Origin: Laguncularia racemosa | Lineage: Eukaryota > Streptophyta > Magnoliopsida > Myrtales > Combretaceae | DNA length: 64,000 nucleotides | Direction: 5' to 3' | Assembly (NCBI GenBank): GCA_037954665.1 | Contig: JBBMOL010000057.1 | Location: forward strand, 2,914,001-2,978,000 | Part shown: piece after piece, positions 24,705-38,900 of the stretch | How the letters are laid out: each line of letters begins with the position of its first letter | How positions within the stretch are numbered: position 1 is the first letter of the stretch | The notes under the pieces: generated by a model | Seen by the model: the letters and a program-made list of their open reading frames with translations, nothing else | Database searches by the model: none | Told to the model about the DNA's origin: nothing | Program-made: the position numbers and the translations under genes

Positions 24705-25889
24705 TTTATAAATCCACCCGTATATCTACAAAAGAGAGTAAGAGAGTTCTAGAAAATTAAAGCTAAACCATTTTAGAGAGTATAATATATAGTGATAATC
24801 ACATAGATTGAGAGGACATTTCCCTTCGGGGTACAAATAGATAATGTACATTTCAAGTGATGCACACTAAGGATAAAATTTTACAATAAGTAGTATATAC
24901 TATGAGAATAGGTTTGCCCCTACATTTAAATAATGGATAAACGCTACAACATATTGTGTAATGTGTATACATGGGATATATTTTGCCTATAATTACGAAT
25001 GGAGGATGTATGAAAACTAACATAATTATAACGTAAAGATAATTACATCATTGGTACGTACCATATATTTTAAGTAAAATATTATGTTCAATTTATACCA
25101 CTTAAATGTAAACCTTTTGTTTATACTTGGAAGCAAATGTATGTCTTCTTTGTTCTACTTATCCAAAATTTGTATACACTTTAATTCTAGGCATTTTAAA
25201 GAGATAGTATCTATATGGTTGTGGCAATTAGGTATAGTTCAATAGTGATTATCTTTGTGATTGAGAGTCTATCTTAGAGTGTTTAGGGCATCAAACATAT
25301 AATGGAACAAGTAGAGGAAAAGGTGCCAAAAGTGCCTCAACTTTCGAATTTAAGCAATTTAATATCTAAAGTTTCATTCATGTATAATTTAGTGCCTAAC
25401 AAAGATGCTACATTTGCCTAAATCCAAAGCTTTATACACAAAATTACAAAAAAAAAACATAAAACTTTTGATACCAAATTACTGTGATCCTTGAAAATAT
25501 AGACACTACATTTACTATTATCTCGAACAACTAGGGTTTGCCATCAAATGAAAACAAGTAAGCTTTGTTAGCACCCTTTTTATAAAAGTTTAGAAATTCA
25601 AGACCTTGGACGAAATTATTGATACATATATTTTCCCTCAAATAAATACTAGATGATGAGTATCAAACTCACATGGACATAGATAAAATAAGTCTTATAA
25701 AAAAAAAAGAAGATATCAATTGTTGGTAAAAGTTAATTATTGGTTTTTTGATAATGTATGAGAAATCTTGTTGTTAACCACTTAGTGAGTTGAGATGTAC
25801 AAATGATAGCTTAATTAACTAATGTATCAAGGAGTACATATTTAGTGTAGGAAAGTATCTTAAACATGGTATACTTTATGTATAAAGAC
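24705..25889. other. AT-rich intergenic DNA, no gene recognised
   Basis: No coding domain, paired repeat or RNA gene is seen. The sequence is uniformly AT-rich with short A-runs. Confidence 0.55.
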
Positions 25890-27000
25890 ATAATATGCTA
25901 TGATGTATTATACATGGTAACATGCCTCCTCAATCTCATGTTGCAAGCATCAATGCAAGTTGGAAGTAGTGAGTAAAAGATGAGCAACGGAGAGGTTATT
26001 GTTGAGGATGTCAAAACATTATTACTAAGTAAGAACACACCAAACAAGAACATTGCCATTAACTTTCTTTTCATGCACAAAGTGATAGTTGATGTTGACA
26101 TGTTTAGTGCAACACTATGAAAGGATTAGCACCAGATTGTCATAGCAAAGGGTGATATGACCCTAAAGAATAACTTTTTGTTCTATAGCTAGGTGATAGA
26201 TTTAGATAGATTCGGCAACTACATAACAAGCGCTTAGTATGATTATGGGGAGCTAAGGAGACAATTGGTTATTTCTTTAAGCATGAGGATATAAGATGGT
26301 GCCCAAGGTATATGGTATAACTTATGATGGAGCACCAAGTATCAAGATAGTAAAGCTAATATGATTTGTATAGGTGACTAGTAGAGGAGTGGATGTATGC
26401 ATAATGGGAATACTCATGGAGAAAATAATTCAAGCATAGTGGGGAACTCATTTTACTTCCTATAGATCATTGTATTAGGAGCATGCATGTATTGACTCAA
26501 ATGGTTTACTACAAATGTGATATCTAGACTAGTAATATAAGGTACTTTATTGTAACTATAATCTCACCAAATGTTGTATGGTTAGGAATGTTAGAAAAAC
26601 AATGTTGACTAATCTAACACAATGGTGACAGAGGTACATGAGCTGGTTTTAACTAGTGCATGTTATAACATTTGAGAATATCTTAGTGATCTTGTGGTTT
26701 TAATAGGAGGATTTGTAAAGTTATTGCACGTAATGAGGTAGTTAGCATAGACAAGCTAAGTGGTAGTTCATAATTATTGATCCAATAAGAAGGCCATGGA
26801 GACCATTCTTGAAATCAAGTAGATGAATAACCCATTTAGATAAACTACATGTGAAAGAGCAAAATAAATGATGGTTGGTTTGACGATAGGGCTAATTAAA
26901 GGTTTTAATATAATAAATGCATCACTGTAAGTGAACATTACATAATAAGGTATGATTTATGGTTTTCAATATGACCCTCAAATTTCCACTTGTAGGTACT
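25890..27000 (-). pseudogene. Ty1/copia retrotransposon pol remnant (RT to RNase H)
   Basis: Reading the minus strand, 26910-26760 gives a segment like the copia reverse transcriptase start (SPIVKPT, LSHVVY), with stops nearby. Further along, a LVYA-x-YLI segment stands where the catalytic Y-x-D-D should be, so the active site is lost. At 26150-26060 the RNase H end is recognisable (CDNL, then TKHVNINYHFVHEK), and it continues into a decayed C-terminus to about 25900. The order and spacing fit Ty1/copia pol on the minus strand. The decay is heavy, with no frame longer than about 67 codons. The 27.0-28.3 kb region to the right may hold the integrase part but is unreadable. Confidence 0.65.
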
Positions 27001-30000
27001 TTCATGCGTCACCTACCATATTTTTTCTTGGATTAGAAGATAGGACTCAATTTTTCTTTTTCTTTTTTTATGAGAGATTCAAATTTTGACTCCATATAGT
27101 TTGCGTAAGTAGAGTCTCACAAAATCATAATGTAGTGACACAACTTAGAGGACTTTCAAGTTAGGGGTACTCTTTTTCAAGTGAGTGATCATATAACAAG
27201 CATTGGTATATGTAAATATGAGAGATATATTAGTGAAAAAAGGCACTAGAGAGCATAAGTGGCATCCATATAATTAAGGGGTGGGGGTTTCAAGAGGGTT
27301 GCCTGCTTAATGATAGTAGAAATGGGGAAGAAGTGGGATGGGATGTGAAGGTGTAATGGTAGTTACAATATGAGATGGCAATGTAGGAGAGGTGAAGATG
27401 AGTGGGATAGACTTAGTGGAGATAAGGGAACATTAAAGGCAATGGGAAGTCAAGTGGTGGATGATTCAAGGTGGAGGGGATAAGAGTAGAGAAAAAGAAC
27501 ACAAATACATAAAATACAATTTAGCAATTTGGATGTACATGATTGAATTGAGGATTGAGATGGTGATAACTCTTATCGTAGGCAAAGTATCTTATGAAGA
27601 CAATTAATGGAGCGTAGACCCTATTTATGTGTAACTTGAGGGTAACTAAAGTATCACAAGTAGCCAAATGTATAGGGATAATTGTAGTTGAATAGATGGT
27701 GATAGAAGTTCATAAGGTGATTTTTGATGGAGAATGATATAGGGTAGTTAATGGTACAGCTGGTTGTATAGGCTACATTTATTTAGAATTTAGGAGAGAG
27801 TTGAGCATGAAGACCGATTGTTCAAGTCAAATAATTGATATATTAGAGTTTGTGTTCAATAATTTCAATTGAGGGGTATTTAGACAAGTGAATTGGCTAT
27901 AGATATCATTATATTTGGATCTTTCAAAATTCTACGTTGATGAATTTATAACCTTTGCCATTGTGGAATGGTTTCAGTTTTATGGAGAAAAAGTTCTCAT
28001 TAAGGGTTTGGAAGTGTTGAAATGGGAAATAACCTTGAACTTTTGGTTTATTCGGAAAAGCCAAGATTATTCCGAATACTCATCAAACTTGTGAAGAGTA
28101 ACATGGGGATTAGCAACTAAGGTTTAAGAGTTGGGAGTTGTGGGATGAACATGAATGTGGCGACGTCGTTGGAGCTTACTCACGACATGGAAGTGAAGAT
28201 AATACAGGAAAGCACGCTAGGTAGCTCAGGATGCAAACTATAAGAGAATGAAGATTTTAGTCAAGATTGAATTAAACAAGGCAAAGAGGAATTTTGACTT
28301 TCGAGACAAAATAAACATAGGGCGTAGCATTTATATCACAATCTTACCTTTTCATTTTAGGACTTTGACTTTTAACAAAACTTGTCATGAAAAGTATTAG
28401 AGGCTGTATTTTGACAATTTAAAAAAAAAAATAGATCCTTAAACAAAATATTAAATAAATAAATTTTCAAGAAAAAAATAGGAAAAAATTTAGGTCATTT
28501 TAATGCATTTTCCAGCAAAATTTATTTTCCCATCTTCTGTTTCTTTGAACATATTTGAATTTCTTTTAGAAGATGATATTTGTACGTACAATAATTTAAA
28601 ATAAATAAATAAAAGGTCAATACCCGTAGTAATATGAATATTGGTTAATAGGCCGGAGTCCCTCTTCTTCTTGTACTCAATGAAAAGAGCGAGAGAGAAA
28701 GAAAGAATATGATAAAATATATAAATAGCAAAAGTTAATAGGTATTTACAGAACATATGATAAAATATTAAATAAAAAAAATATTTCACTTTTCACGGAC
28801 CTGATGTTTTACAATCTGTAATTATTTTTGAAAAACACGAAAAAATTATTTTTTAAACACTGAATTAGTGCCTTTGTATGTTGTTTGATGTTTAAACATA
28901 ACAAGAATTCATTGAGTTGAGATGTTGAGTTGAATGTAGATGATGAAGCCTTTTATTATACTTTTTTGTTTCCAAGACGCTGTATGATTCAAGGCCTCGG
29001 AATCTGACTGACTCAATCGCTATTCGCTACTTGCAACCCTCACATCACACTTCCTCCTGACTCCAGCACCTCGACCCTTGTGCCACATTACTACTGCTCA
29101 TATTGGATTGCACCTCCATTACCAAAAATATCCTTGCTTGTTTGGCCATTATAGTTGACTTTTCCAACTTGGATTCCTCTCCAGTGAATTATAAATTAGG
29201 TAAATGACACTTACAAAACTCAATTATAATATAGATAATATTAGATTGGTATTTAATTTTGAATATTCAAATTTTAAAAGTAATATAATTGATATCATAT
29301 ATAATTAAACTTTTATTATTGAATTAAGTTATTAATAGTTACTCAATAGATTATTATAATAAAAATTTGATAAAATATAACCTACATCATGTGAATCGGA
29401 ATTATAAAAATTATTCAGATAATAAATAATGCTTAGAGTGCATGTCTTGAACTATATATATTAATCAACGTATTCAAGATGATAAATCTAATTAGAAAAA
29501 AAAAAAAAAGATTACTCTCATCTTTCGAGCTGAATTATTGACCATATTTATTTGATGATGATTCCAATAGGTTGTGCAAGCACGTTTACTGAATTGACTT
29601 AAAAGAGTGGCATCTAAAGAATACGCTGGTCACTCGTGCTCCTCCCATAACTAGAGTATTCTAAGTTATTTCGTATATATTTTACAAATAAATATATATA
29701 TATATTGAAAACTTATATTTAGATAATTTTTTGTTTTTTAAAAATGCGATGAGATGCATAAGGGAAAAAAGAAAAAAGAAAAAAGAAAGCATTTATAGAT
29801 GACATACACATTTTCTTTCCTTGGTTTGTCATTCATATTTATTAACTATATAACGAATTTAGGTTTTGGTATGTCACTTTTTGGGATATGTCTGCAATTT
29901 TCCCTTTTGCATTTGTAGAATATTAAAAAAAAAAAGAAAACGAAAAGAAAGACTCTTACCACGCAAGGAACATGTTTTAATGGTCCAGTACACATGAAGT

Positions 30001-31780
30001 TTTGTTGAAGTTATAATATTTCAAGTTGTTATTACATATTATTTCCAAATTTCAAGTAAAATGTTTCTTTTTCTTTTAAGTCTGTTAACTAATTCATCGA
30101 ATTTAGTTATTGGTTACAATTTCAATCCTTTGAAATCCATATTAAAGGTTCAGATAGTTTTAGGAAAATTCTTTCCTTTGATGATGGATAAATTACAACA
30201 TACATAAAATGTAATTAAAAATTTATCCTTCATTCGATTATTTCGAGTTTTAGGTTAAGAGTTCACCTATTAAGAGAATAAGAAATTGGCAGGTGATTTA
30301 GTAAGGAGGGGCTCTAAGCTATTACATATTTAGATACTTTGCCCTATACACATGAAATGATTCGTTTACTATCCAATAGATAAATAATAAAAACCTAAGA
30401 AAATATGTCCGAGATACGTTAAAATGGTGAGTCGATAGCAACACTCGGAAGTTATGTTAAGTGGGAACAATAATTTTACATCAAAATACTATCTCGATTC
30501 CGTAGTGATAAAAAATAATATATAAAATATATATTGATACTTGTAAAGATTAATTTCGTAAAATAGAGTCCAAAGAAGGGCATAATGAGAAGGGAGTGTA
30601 AAGATAGAGATGGATAGTGCTTGAGCCACAGCACTTCGTACCCGGAAGATTGAAGCAAGACCCACTAGATAAGAGATTTGAGAAACTTTTGGAAAATCTC
30701 AAATCTTCAAGTTTTCAGCACATTAATGGCCAGAAAACAGGCCATAATAAATGTAAGGAGCAACGGTTTGATGAGGGTGAAAATCATGTAATTACATATT
30801 TTGTAGGCGAAAATGGATACGGCAAGGAATTGTAATCCTATATTTTATTTACTTTTTTATGTTTAAAAGTATTTTTTTTAATTAGAATCATTGGTTTATT
30901 CTATTCTTATTAATAAAAATTAAAAAAAAAAACAGGCTTTTGATATATGATATATATTTAAGGGCATTCTTAATAAATACTATTATAATATATAAATAAA
31001 ATCAACCATTTTGTTGATATTTTCAAACATAGGAATCAATTTTCCATTTTATTTCTAATTCCATTTCATTTCATTTTACTTTATTCAAACCCATTCTATT
31101 CTAAATCATTCCTAAATATTAAACTACACACATCGCTACATTTGTTGCATCTAGTTATTAAAAGACTAAGCTCTCAAGACGAAAGTAACCCATAGGAAAT
31201 GGTTTTGACAACGACCAAATCATACCAAACATATGAATAGGTGTGAAATTAGGGACACGTCTTGCAAAATCTCGTCCTTAATTCATCGATTTATTCATAG
31301 GGTTATCAGGCCATGACTAATATTGAGTGCAAAATATACACAATTTGAATTAAACAACAATAATAACGAATAAGAGGACATAAACTTTATTAAATCATAA
31401 ATAATCTTGGCCACATTGTAGCCCACAATCTACTTACAAACATTAAAAGATAAATATCAATAACAAACCCTAAATCTATACCTACGATAACAAACCCCAA
31501 GTCTAGAACTACGACACTCATTTAAGTTAAGAGCTCACTTAAATTTAAGTGGTTATGACTTAAGATAGTGGAACCACAAAACATAGCGCACATGCACTTT
31601 CACTATTTGGGCTTCGTTCACATGTCACTCAAATCTAAATCTTAAAGAGAGTTTGAGATAAAAGGTATGGGATTTCAAATGAAAAATGAGTCTCTTGAGT
31701 ATTATTATTTAATAAGGATTTAGTACTTATGTTTGGACTTTATGCAATATAAGTTTGAAGGAAGGAATACATGTTTTCAT
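27001..31780. other. Intergenic DNA, possible copia upstream debris, no gene recognised
   Basis: The stretch 27.0-28.3 kb has base composition like the copia remnant and may be its 5' continuation, but I can identify no integrase or gag motif. 28.3-31.8 kb is AT-rich. A slightly GC-richer island at about 28970-29150 and a 72-codon frame at 30617-30835 (plus) were not recognised as any family. Confidence 0.5.
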
Positions 31781-32242
31781 TATGATATCATCTGTGAAAT
31801 GTTATTCCACAAGGATCATGGGAGAGAATTGGTATTTGTTTATAAGGTAACATAATAAATAATATGTTAACATTAATTATAAGTTTTTGGTTCAAAGGTT
31901 AAAAAAGGTTCATTAGTATTTGTTGGCTTATTATTAATTATTTTTTGTTTGGAGTATTATAAATGACATAAGATTTGATTCCTACTAGTAGGTGTTCAAT
32001 TTGGGGACAACCATAAAGGGAAAGATCTAGGCCAATTGTAAGCTCTTTCAAAGAGGGCACTATGTATTTAAAGGGGGAAGATTGTGATACAACATGTGAA
32101 ATATAGTTCCAAATAAATTATAAGAAATAATTACTATTGGCTTATAAAGTTAAGTCATAAATAATATATCAATACTAATTATAAACTTTTGGGCCAATCG
32201 ATTAGCAAAGGTCCATTAATATTTATTGGTGTAGTTGCCCAT
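31781..32242 (+). repeat. Short direct-repeat pair with polypurine tract (TRIM-like)
   Basis: A segment at 31781-31940 is repeated 302 bases later at 32083-32242. Shared phrases are TGTGAAAT, ATAATATGTTAACATTAATTATAA against ATAATATATCAATACTAATTATAA, GGTTCATTAGTATTTGTTGG against GGTCCATTAATATTTATTGG. The second copy is preceded directly by AAAGGGGGAAGAT, which looks like a polypurine tract in front of a 3' LTR beginning TGTGATAC. The arrangement resembles a terminal-repeat retrotransposon in miniature. No primer-binding site was found, so the call is tentative. Confidence 0.42.
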
Positions 32243-32796
32243 GAGAAAAACGTCGAGTTAAGTTGGTTGTGTAATTAAAGTTTTTTTATTTTTTATTTTT
32301 CACCTAGCTATTGTATGAAATGCATCCATAGGCAAATGAATCCAGAGGAAACTAGAACCTAAGAGGTCTAAGAAGTACTCAGTAACTGGGTGAGAGTCTA
32401 AAGGAAGTGGAGCTTGGTTGTTCAAGATTTTCATGGTGACTTAATGCTTGTGCTAGCCAATATTAATCGAATAGGTTTCTTTAGTGTATATATTCATTAC
32501 CGGGTGCACGTGGTTTTTGAGTAAATGAATGTTATATAGACTTATGGGAGGCTTGTGAGTTAGTACGGTGCATTAGGTATCATGGAGGCAAGTGTAGGTA
32601 AATTAAAACAAAGGTGTTGATTGCAAGAGAAGCTTGAGTGCATATATATGTATTTCTTGACTTGTGCAAATGTGTCAAGGATTAGAATGCTAAGGACATA
32701 CATGTTGAGGATATGGAAATAAAGGATCATTATTTATGAAATTTAATTTGATTAAGATGCATGGAAACCTCTAATAGTTAAGTTGGAATTAAAAAC

Positions 32797-33405
32797 TAAG
32801 GGTGTTTATGGTTCAACTTAGCTTGGTTTAGGGGGTGAACTGAATTAAACTATATTTGAAATTGTTCGATTCAAAACCTTTAATGAACCAGATTACTTTT
32901 AACGATTTAGGATAGTTCAGTTTGAATAAATTTTAAAAACACCTTATTCTAGCTAATAGTATTACTAACTATTGAAGTTTTTAACCAGATATTGATGTTT
33001 AAATTGAAAAATATAATGCAAAGATATAAGTCATGTAATATTTTATTATGGTAACACTACATTTCAAGTAATAGTAAAAATATACTTATCTACTTAAGAA
33101 ATAAAAGATAGAAGTAAAGGAAAATGAGCGGACTATGAATATTAAAAGTATAATGAGAGTTGACGAAAATGAAATGGTAAATAGGGTTAAACAAACATCT
33201 TGATAAAGTTTAAAATTTAAAAAAAATCTATAATTTATATTTTTTAATAAGAAGCAATTTGGTTCGAGTTTAAGCAGTTTGGTTTAGTTTGATCGCTTCA
33301 ATTGAATTGCAAATCATTTGAACCATTTATGAACTGAACGGTAAATCGAACCGAAATGTAAAAGAATTGTATTTTGCAGTTCAGTGCACTTCAACTCAAT
33401 TCGCC
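32797..33405 (-). mobile_element. MITE-like dispersed repeat, copy B (inverted)
   Basis: This copy is inverted relative to 14390-14976 and about 18 kb away. It begins TAAGGGTGTTTATGGTTCAAC, matching the reverse complement of the right end of copy A. It keeps the same internal order (ATTTGAAATTG, ATAGTATTACTAACTATT, then AATAAGAAGCAATTTGGTTCGAG). The right end is approximate, near GAATTGCAAATCATTTGAACC...CGCCTTA. Non-coding; no target duplication was identified. Confidence 0.6.
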
Positions 33406-35581
33406 TTAATGAATAATCCTAATTAAAAATATAAAAGATTCCAAATAATTAATGCAAAACTAAATTAGTGACATATCTTTATGTGTAGAATATGCTTTTA
33501 ACAAATAAACTTGAGATTTTGAAGATCTATATCCAATTAATACTTGATTAATTTAGATCTTCTATTTATGGAATTAAATTGACAAAATAAAAAAAAATAG
33601 AAAAGAATTATTGGAATACAATTTGATTAAGTAACTTAAGATTAGTTAAGATTTTTATGGTTTAATGATATGAATATTAGTCTTTCAAGTTGGATGGACT
33701 AAATTCAAATATTCCTTTTCGTTATAATAATTGAAAAAAAAAACTCAAGATTAAAAAATCAAACTAGTATTCTATAAAAATGCACAAATAGGTTACTCAT
33801 TTGACAACTCATGTAAGTAATTGTGAAAAAAGGTGATGTTCTTATATTTGAGTTACCTTGTATCGGAGCACTAAATAATAGGAATAAGTATTTTAATGGG
33901 GAGACTTGTGGTAATATAAATACAGAATATTTAATTGATTTATTTAAAACATGTAAGACTAAATTTCAAAGATAGATAATTTTGATGGTTCATGTCAAAT
34001 ATAAAGGAATTTCAGCATAAATATCGAGGACTGCTAATATACTAATAACACCTATTTTTAACATATATAATGACAAATATGTCCAGATCATGAGTGAGTT
34101 GATTTGGAATTCATTGGATTATTATGAGTAGCGATCTTTCTTTTTCTATATATATATTCCCAATCATGTAATGATTTTTTAATTAGTACTCTAATAATAT
34201 TTATGAGAAATTGGTATATTCTTGACTAGTATTATAATTGGCTGATTTTCACATTACATAAATAAAAATTTAATATGATTATATTCATATCGGTATGCAA
34301 TATAAAAAAATATTTTAAAAAAAAAAGTAATTCTGCATTTTTATTTTTTGCCATAAGTAACCCTGGTTTGAATATCCAAAAATTTAGTAGGAATGCATTA
34401 TGATTGCCAAAAAGTCAAGGCAATAGGCCGGCACAATTTGGCGCCGTTTGACGGTGTGGAATAAATGACTACCGAAATTTATATTACTTTGTCACTATCG
34501 AACCACACACTTCCATGACTAAACAAATCACATAAAACTACACATATATTTTATTTTTATATTCAATAAACATATCACCTATCATTTTCTTTGTTATGAT
34601 ATTTAGCATTTAGCGCAGATTAGACACCACGCACTCTATTAAACAATTATTAATCCGATCATGCAAATTTTTATCTTCATCAATCAATGACAAATTTGTA
34701 ATCTCTCTCTCTCTCCCTCCCTCTCTCTCTCCACTCATCATTAAATAAAAAAAGAAAAGAAAAGTAAGCAGGATAGATTTTATTCATAATTACTTTTTTT
34801 TTTATATAAAAGAAGTGGGGTCGATTTACAATTTTATCTATTTATTCGATCTTTTTATTAGATTGATAGGACATTCTTAATGCATTTACCTAAAATAAAA
34901 AAAATCAAGCATAATATATATCATAAATGAAAACAATTATAAGGATTATAAACCTCCTTGATTTCCATATTCTAATTATTAGAATTTAGCTATCTCACCT
35001 AAAATGGAGATGTAATTTTTGAAAAAGTAAAAATTATTGACATGGAATAAGTATGAAAAATTTAATAAAATTAATCTTAAACTATTTCTGAAACCATAAG
35101 GTATTTGTTTAACTTAAAAAGGTCAAAAAAAAAACAACATATGAACAAAAATTCAATTTTTAAAAATTAAACATTAAAATCTATCTTTTGCACTTTAACA
35201 CTCAAAATTATGGTAATACTTTTAAATATAATATCTTTTTAAAAATATTTTATAAATATTATATCTAAAAAAATTATTCAAAAAATAAGTAGTTAAAGCA
35301 CATATGATATCCATACCTTTAATTTAAAAAAAAATTACACTAAAGGCGATGATGCAACATGCACCTTTAATACAAATTTATGAAAACGTAGATTGTATTC
35401 GTGTTTTTAAAATTTATTTTTGAAATAATTATTTTATATATAATATTTATAAAATATTTTTAAAAAATTACAATAATTAAAATATTACCCCATAAAATTA
35501 CACATAAAAATAAATCAATAGGAGATATATTTATAAATAAATGCAGCGGATAATATTTTTCTTGCTTTCCACATGAACCGC
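33406..35581. other. AT-rich intergenic DNA upstream of the SDR gene
   Basis: No coding potential is recognised. A (CT)n run lies at about 34702-34733. A GC-richer patch at about 34425-34470 (GGCGCCGTTTGACGG) stands out but could not be assigned. Confidence 0.55.
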
Positions 35582-35588
35582 TATAAAT
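35582..35588 (+). promoter_or_regulatory. Candidate TATA box of the SDR gene
   Basis: TATAAAT lies 345 bases before the start codon, followed by a GC-richer, pyrimidine-rich stretch typical of a plant 5' UTR. A second candidate, TATATAG at 35793-35799, is 128 bases from the start codon. Which is used cannot be decided from sequence alone. Confidence 0.5.
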
Positions 35589-35926
35589 CCCACCCCAATC
35601 CATTCTCCACCTTTAGAGCTTTATAAAAAAAAAATCTCAAAATCCTTTCTGTGTCTGCAAGACAGAGAGTAAATGCTGTAGGGTGTCTGTTCACTCTCTC
35701 TCCTCTCTTTCCTGCTCTGTGTCCAGTCACCATTAACACCATTCTGCAAATACGTGTACTTTCACTAGCTAAGACTAGCCGACTGCTACTTCTATATAGC
35801 ACACCCTTCTTATTCCCAAACATTCAATAGATATTCGTACTATAATTTCGGTCACGCGTATGAGAGATTTTTCATAAAACACACAGCAAGATAAGAAAAA
35901 CACAACACAACAGCATAAGAGTGATA

Positions 35927-38900
35927 ATGCTTGAAACGTTCAAGTACCTGATTGGGTCGGTCGGACCAAGCGGGTACGGGTCGAAAACCACCGCTGAGGA
36001 AGTCACCGAGACATGCCCCGATCTAAGCTCCATCACGGCCATTATCACAGGTAAATTTAATCAATTATTACGTAATTATATAAAAAAATCAATTATCGTA
36101 CAATTTTTCTGTCTTGGAAAAACCACAAATTACATGGGATAGAAAGTTCTGTATTTCTGAGGAGAGGAGTCCAACCAGATGTATCTACTCGTGTACCGAT
36201 TTTAATAAAAGCAGATGCTGTGTTTAATATTAATATCGATTTTAATAGGTGCAACGTCGGGAATCGGAGCGGAGACGGCTCGGGTGTTGGCTAAGAGAGG
36301 GGCGAGGCTGGTGCTGCCGGCTCGAAGCTTGAAAGCGGCAGAGGAAGCCAAGGCTCGTATCGTGTCGGAGTTTCCGCTGTCAGAGATCGTCGTCATGGCT
36401 CTTGATCTCAGCTCGCTTAGCTCTGTTAGAAAATTCGTAGCTGATTTCGAGTCCCTTCGCTTGCCTCTCAATCTTCTCATGTATGCTTCACCAAACATTA
36501 ATGTTTTTCAAAACATTTTTTTATTAATTTTTTTCCTAACGTTTTAGTCATATTAAAATATCAAAAATAATTTATATTTTTGGTTGCATGGCTATTCACT
36601 AAATTAAAAAACGAAAAATAATAATGCGTTACTCGCGATAAATGAAAAAATTTCACTTTTATTTGTACTTTCTTTCGTAAAGTTTATTATTAATTTTGAA
36701 AATTGTAAAAGAATTACTTATTTTGACTTATAAAAATATGCAGAAATAATGCTGGTAAATTTGCTCACAACCATGGGATTTCGGAAGATGGGATCGAGAT
36801 GACGTTTGCCACTAACTATTTAGGTACGAAAAAAGTATATAGTATGTAAAAACTAATGAATAAATAAATAAAGAAAGAAAGAAAGAAAATGGGTTCAGTA
36901 TTCTATTTTTAAAATTACGTGTTTTATATCAATATGTATATGATTTATTAAATTGTTTATTTAATTTTCAGGTCATTTTTTGTTGACGAGTCAATTGCTG
37001 AACAAGATGATCGAGACGGCAAGAGTAACGGGAGTACAAGGAAGGATCGTGAACGTGTCTTCTAGTATTCATGGCTGGTTTTCTGGCGACATGCTCCGAT
37101 ATCTCGAACTTATAACCCGAAGCAAGAGGTGAGTATAAATGCTAAATAAATAGGATTCTCGTCTCGTCAACACTAATTAATACGACTGAATATCACAACC
37201 TTGTCGGATCTTGAAGCCTATTGAAAGTGTTTTCATCTAGATAGTACGAATATTAGGGTATTTTTAAAATTTATAATTAAAAAAAATTCTTGAAAGAAAA
37301 TTATATGATGCGAAATTTCATGAAATTGATATATTTCAGGGTATTAATGGAATTCTAAATTAAATGATTTGAGATGACTAAGACTAGTTTTGACTAATGG
37401 ATGGAATAACATTGTATCGATGTTGGACAGTCATTACGATCCAACACGTGCGTATGCTCTCTCGAAGCTGGCTAACGTTCTGCACACCAAGGAGCTTGCT
37501 CAGAGACTGAAGGTCCTTCGGTTTTTTTTTTTTAATATGGAAGTGTATTTTGTTGTTCTCTCTCTCTCTCTCTCTTCTCTCTGTCTTTTATTTATTGCTC
37601 AAGGGTTGTCTGAGGTTCAATGTTTTTTATTAATTTGTTGATTGATATGTTTGCATTTACAGGAAATGGATGTGAATGTGACTGCAAATTGTGTTCATCC
37701 TGGGATTGTTCGGACGAGATTAACCAGAGAGCGAGAAGGATTTCTCACCGGTGAGAGAACCTTTATTTTTTTTAGTATTGTTTTTTGGCCAAGAACTTTT
37801 TTAGTATTTAAATTTTATAAATTTGCTATTTAGTATATGAATTTCTAAAATACAATACTTCACTCCTTGGAAAAATGTTATTTACAAGCAGATATTTTAT
37901 CTCCAATATGGTATTAAGTAAATCTTTTGTACTAGTATACAATTATTATAATCTTTTAAGTTTGACTTATTGCTCAATTGGCCCGTATTGGTCTTAGAAG
38001 TTTTGAATTAGACGATGAATCCGCTAAAAAAAATAGCTACAAATAGTCCAGTATATATTTATGTTAAACACACACTTGGTATTATACTAAAAGAAAAATT
38101 TTAAGGTATTAATATTTTTTTTAGAAGGTTTTAAGTGTATTATTTTAAAATACAAGATCTCTCTATAATTTTGATAATTTTCATGTGATATTTTTATAAT
38201 TTATATCCTGATTATTTTCATTAAAAACATTTATACACCCGCTCAATTTGTTGTGTGCACAAAGCTAATTATGTTGTCATTTGGGTAAAATGATGTGCAG
38301 ATCTTGCATTTTTCATGACATCAAAGTTCTTAAAGACAATTTCTCAGGTACATAAAATCACCCAACATTTTGTCTTTGTTTTTATGCACTTACCTATTTG
38401 GCTGGCTTGTGAGAAACATTCAAAGTAGACGTTAAAACATGGTATGCCACATACTATGGCAAGACTATATTGGCTGCTCATTTCTGGTATATGGTTTATT
38501 TCGTATGTAAGGAAAGATTCCTTCAACCGTCTAAAAGTCATATAGGTTGATGCTTGCCCCTACTCATAATATTCCAATTTTTCCCATATGACCTACAGAG
38601 GGAAAAAAAAAAAAAAAGAAAGAGAAAATTAAGTTATTTATACATGTCGTCATGTCTCTATGATTGGATCAATCCCTTTTCTTGAATAATATTCTCATAT
38701 ATCTCTCCTTAATTTTTAATAAATACTCATGGAGCTTTGATTGGATAACCCGTTTTGCTATCTTGTTTTCACTTTTTATTTTTATTTTTTAAAATAAATT
38801 CAGATGAAAAATGGAAGAAAAATTTATCCTTGTCGCCCTTGAAATCCATATGCAATTATTAATATGATGCAAATAAATGATACATTGTGGTTGATGTTGT

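Noticed and set aside
28970..29150. GC-richer island suspected as an exon
   Set aside because: No frame longer than about 30 codons and no splice context recognised.
30617..30835. 72-codon plus frame
   Set aside because: Charged, protein-like composition but no known motif; could be an old gag fragment, not supportable.
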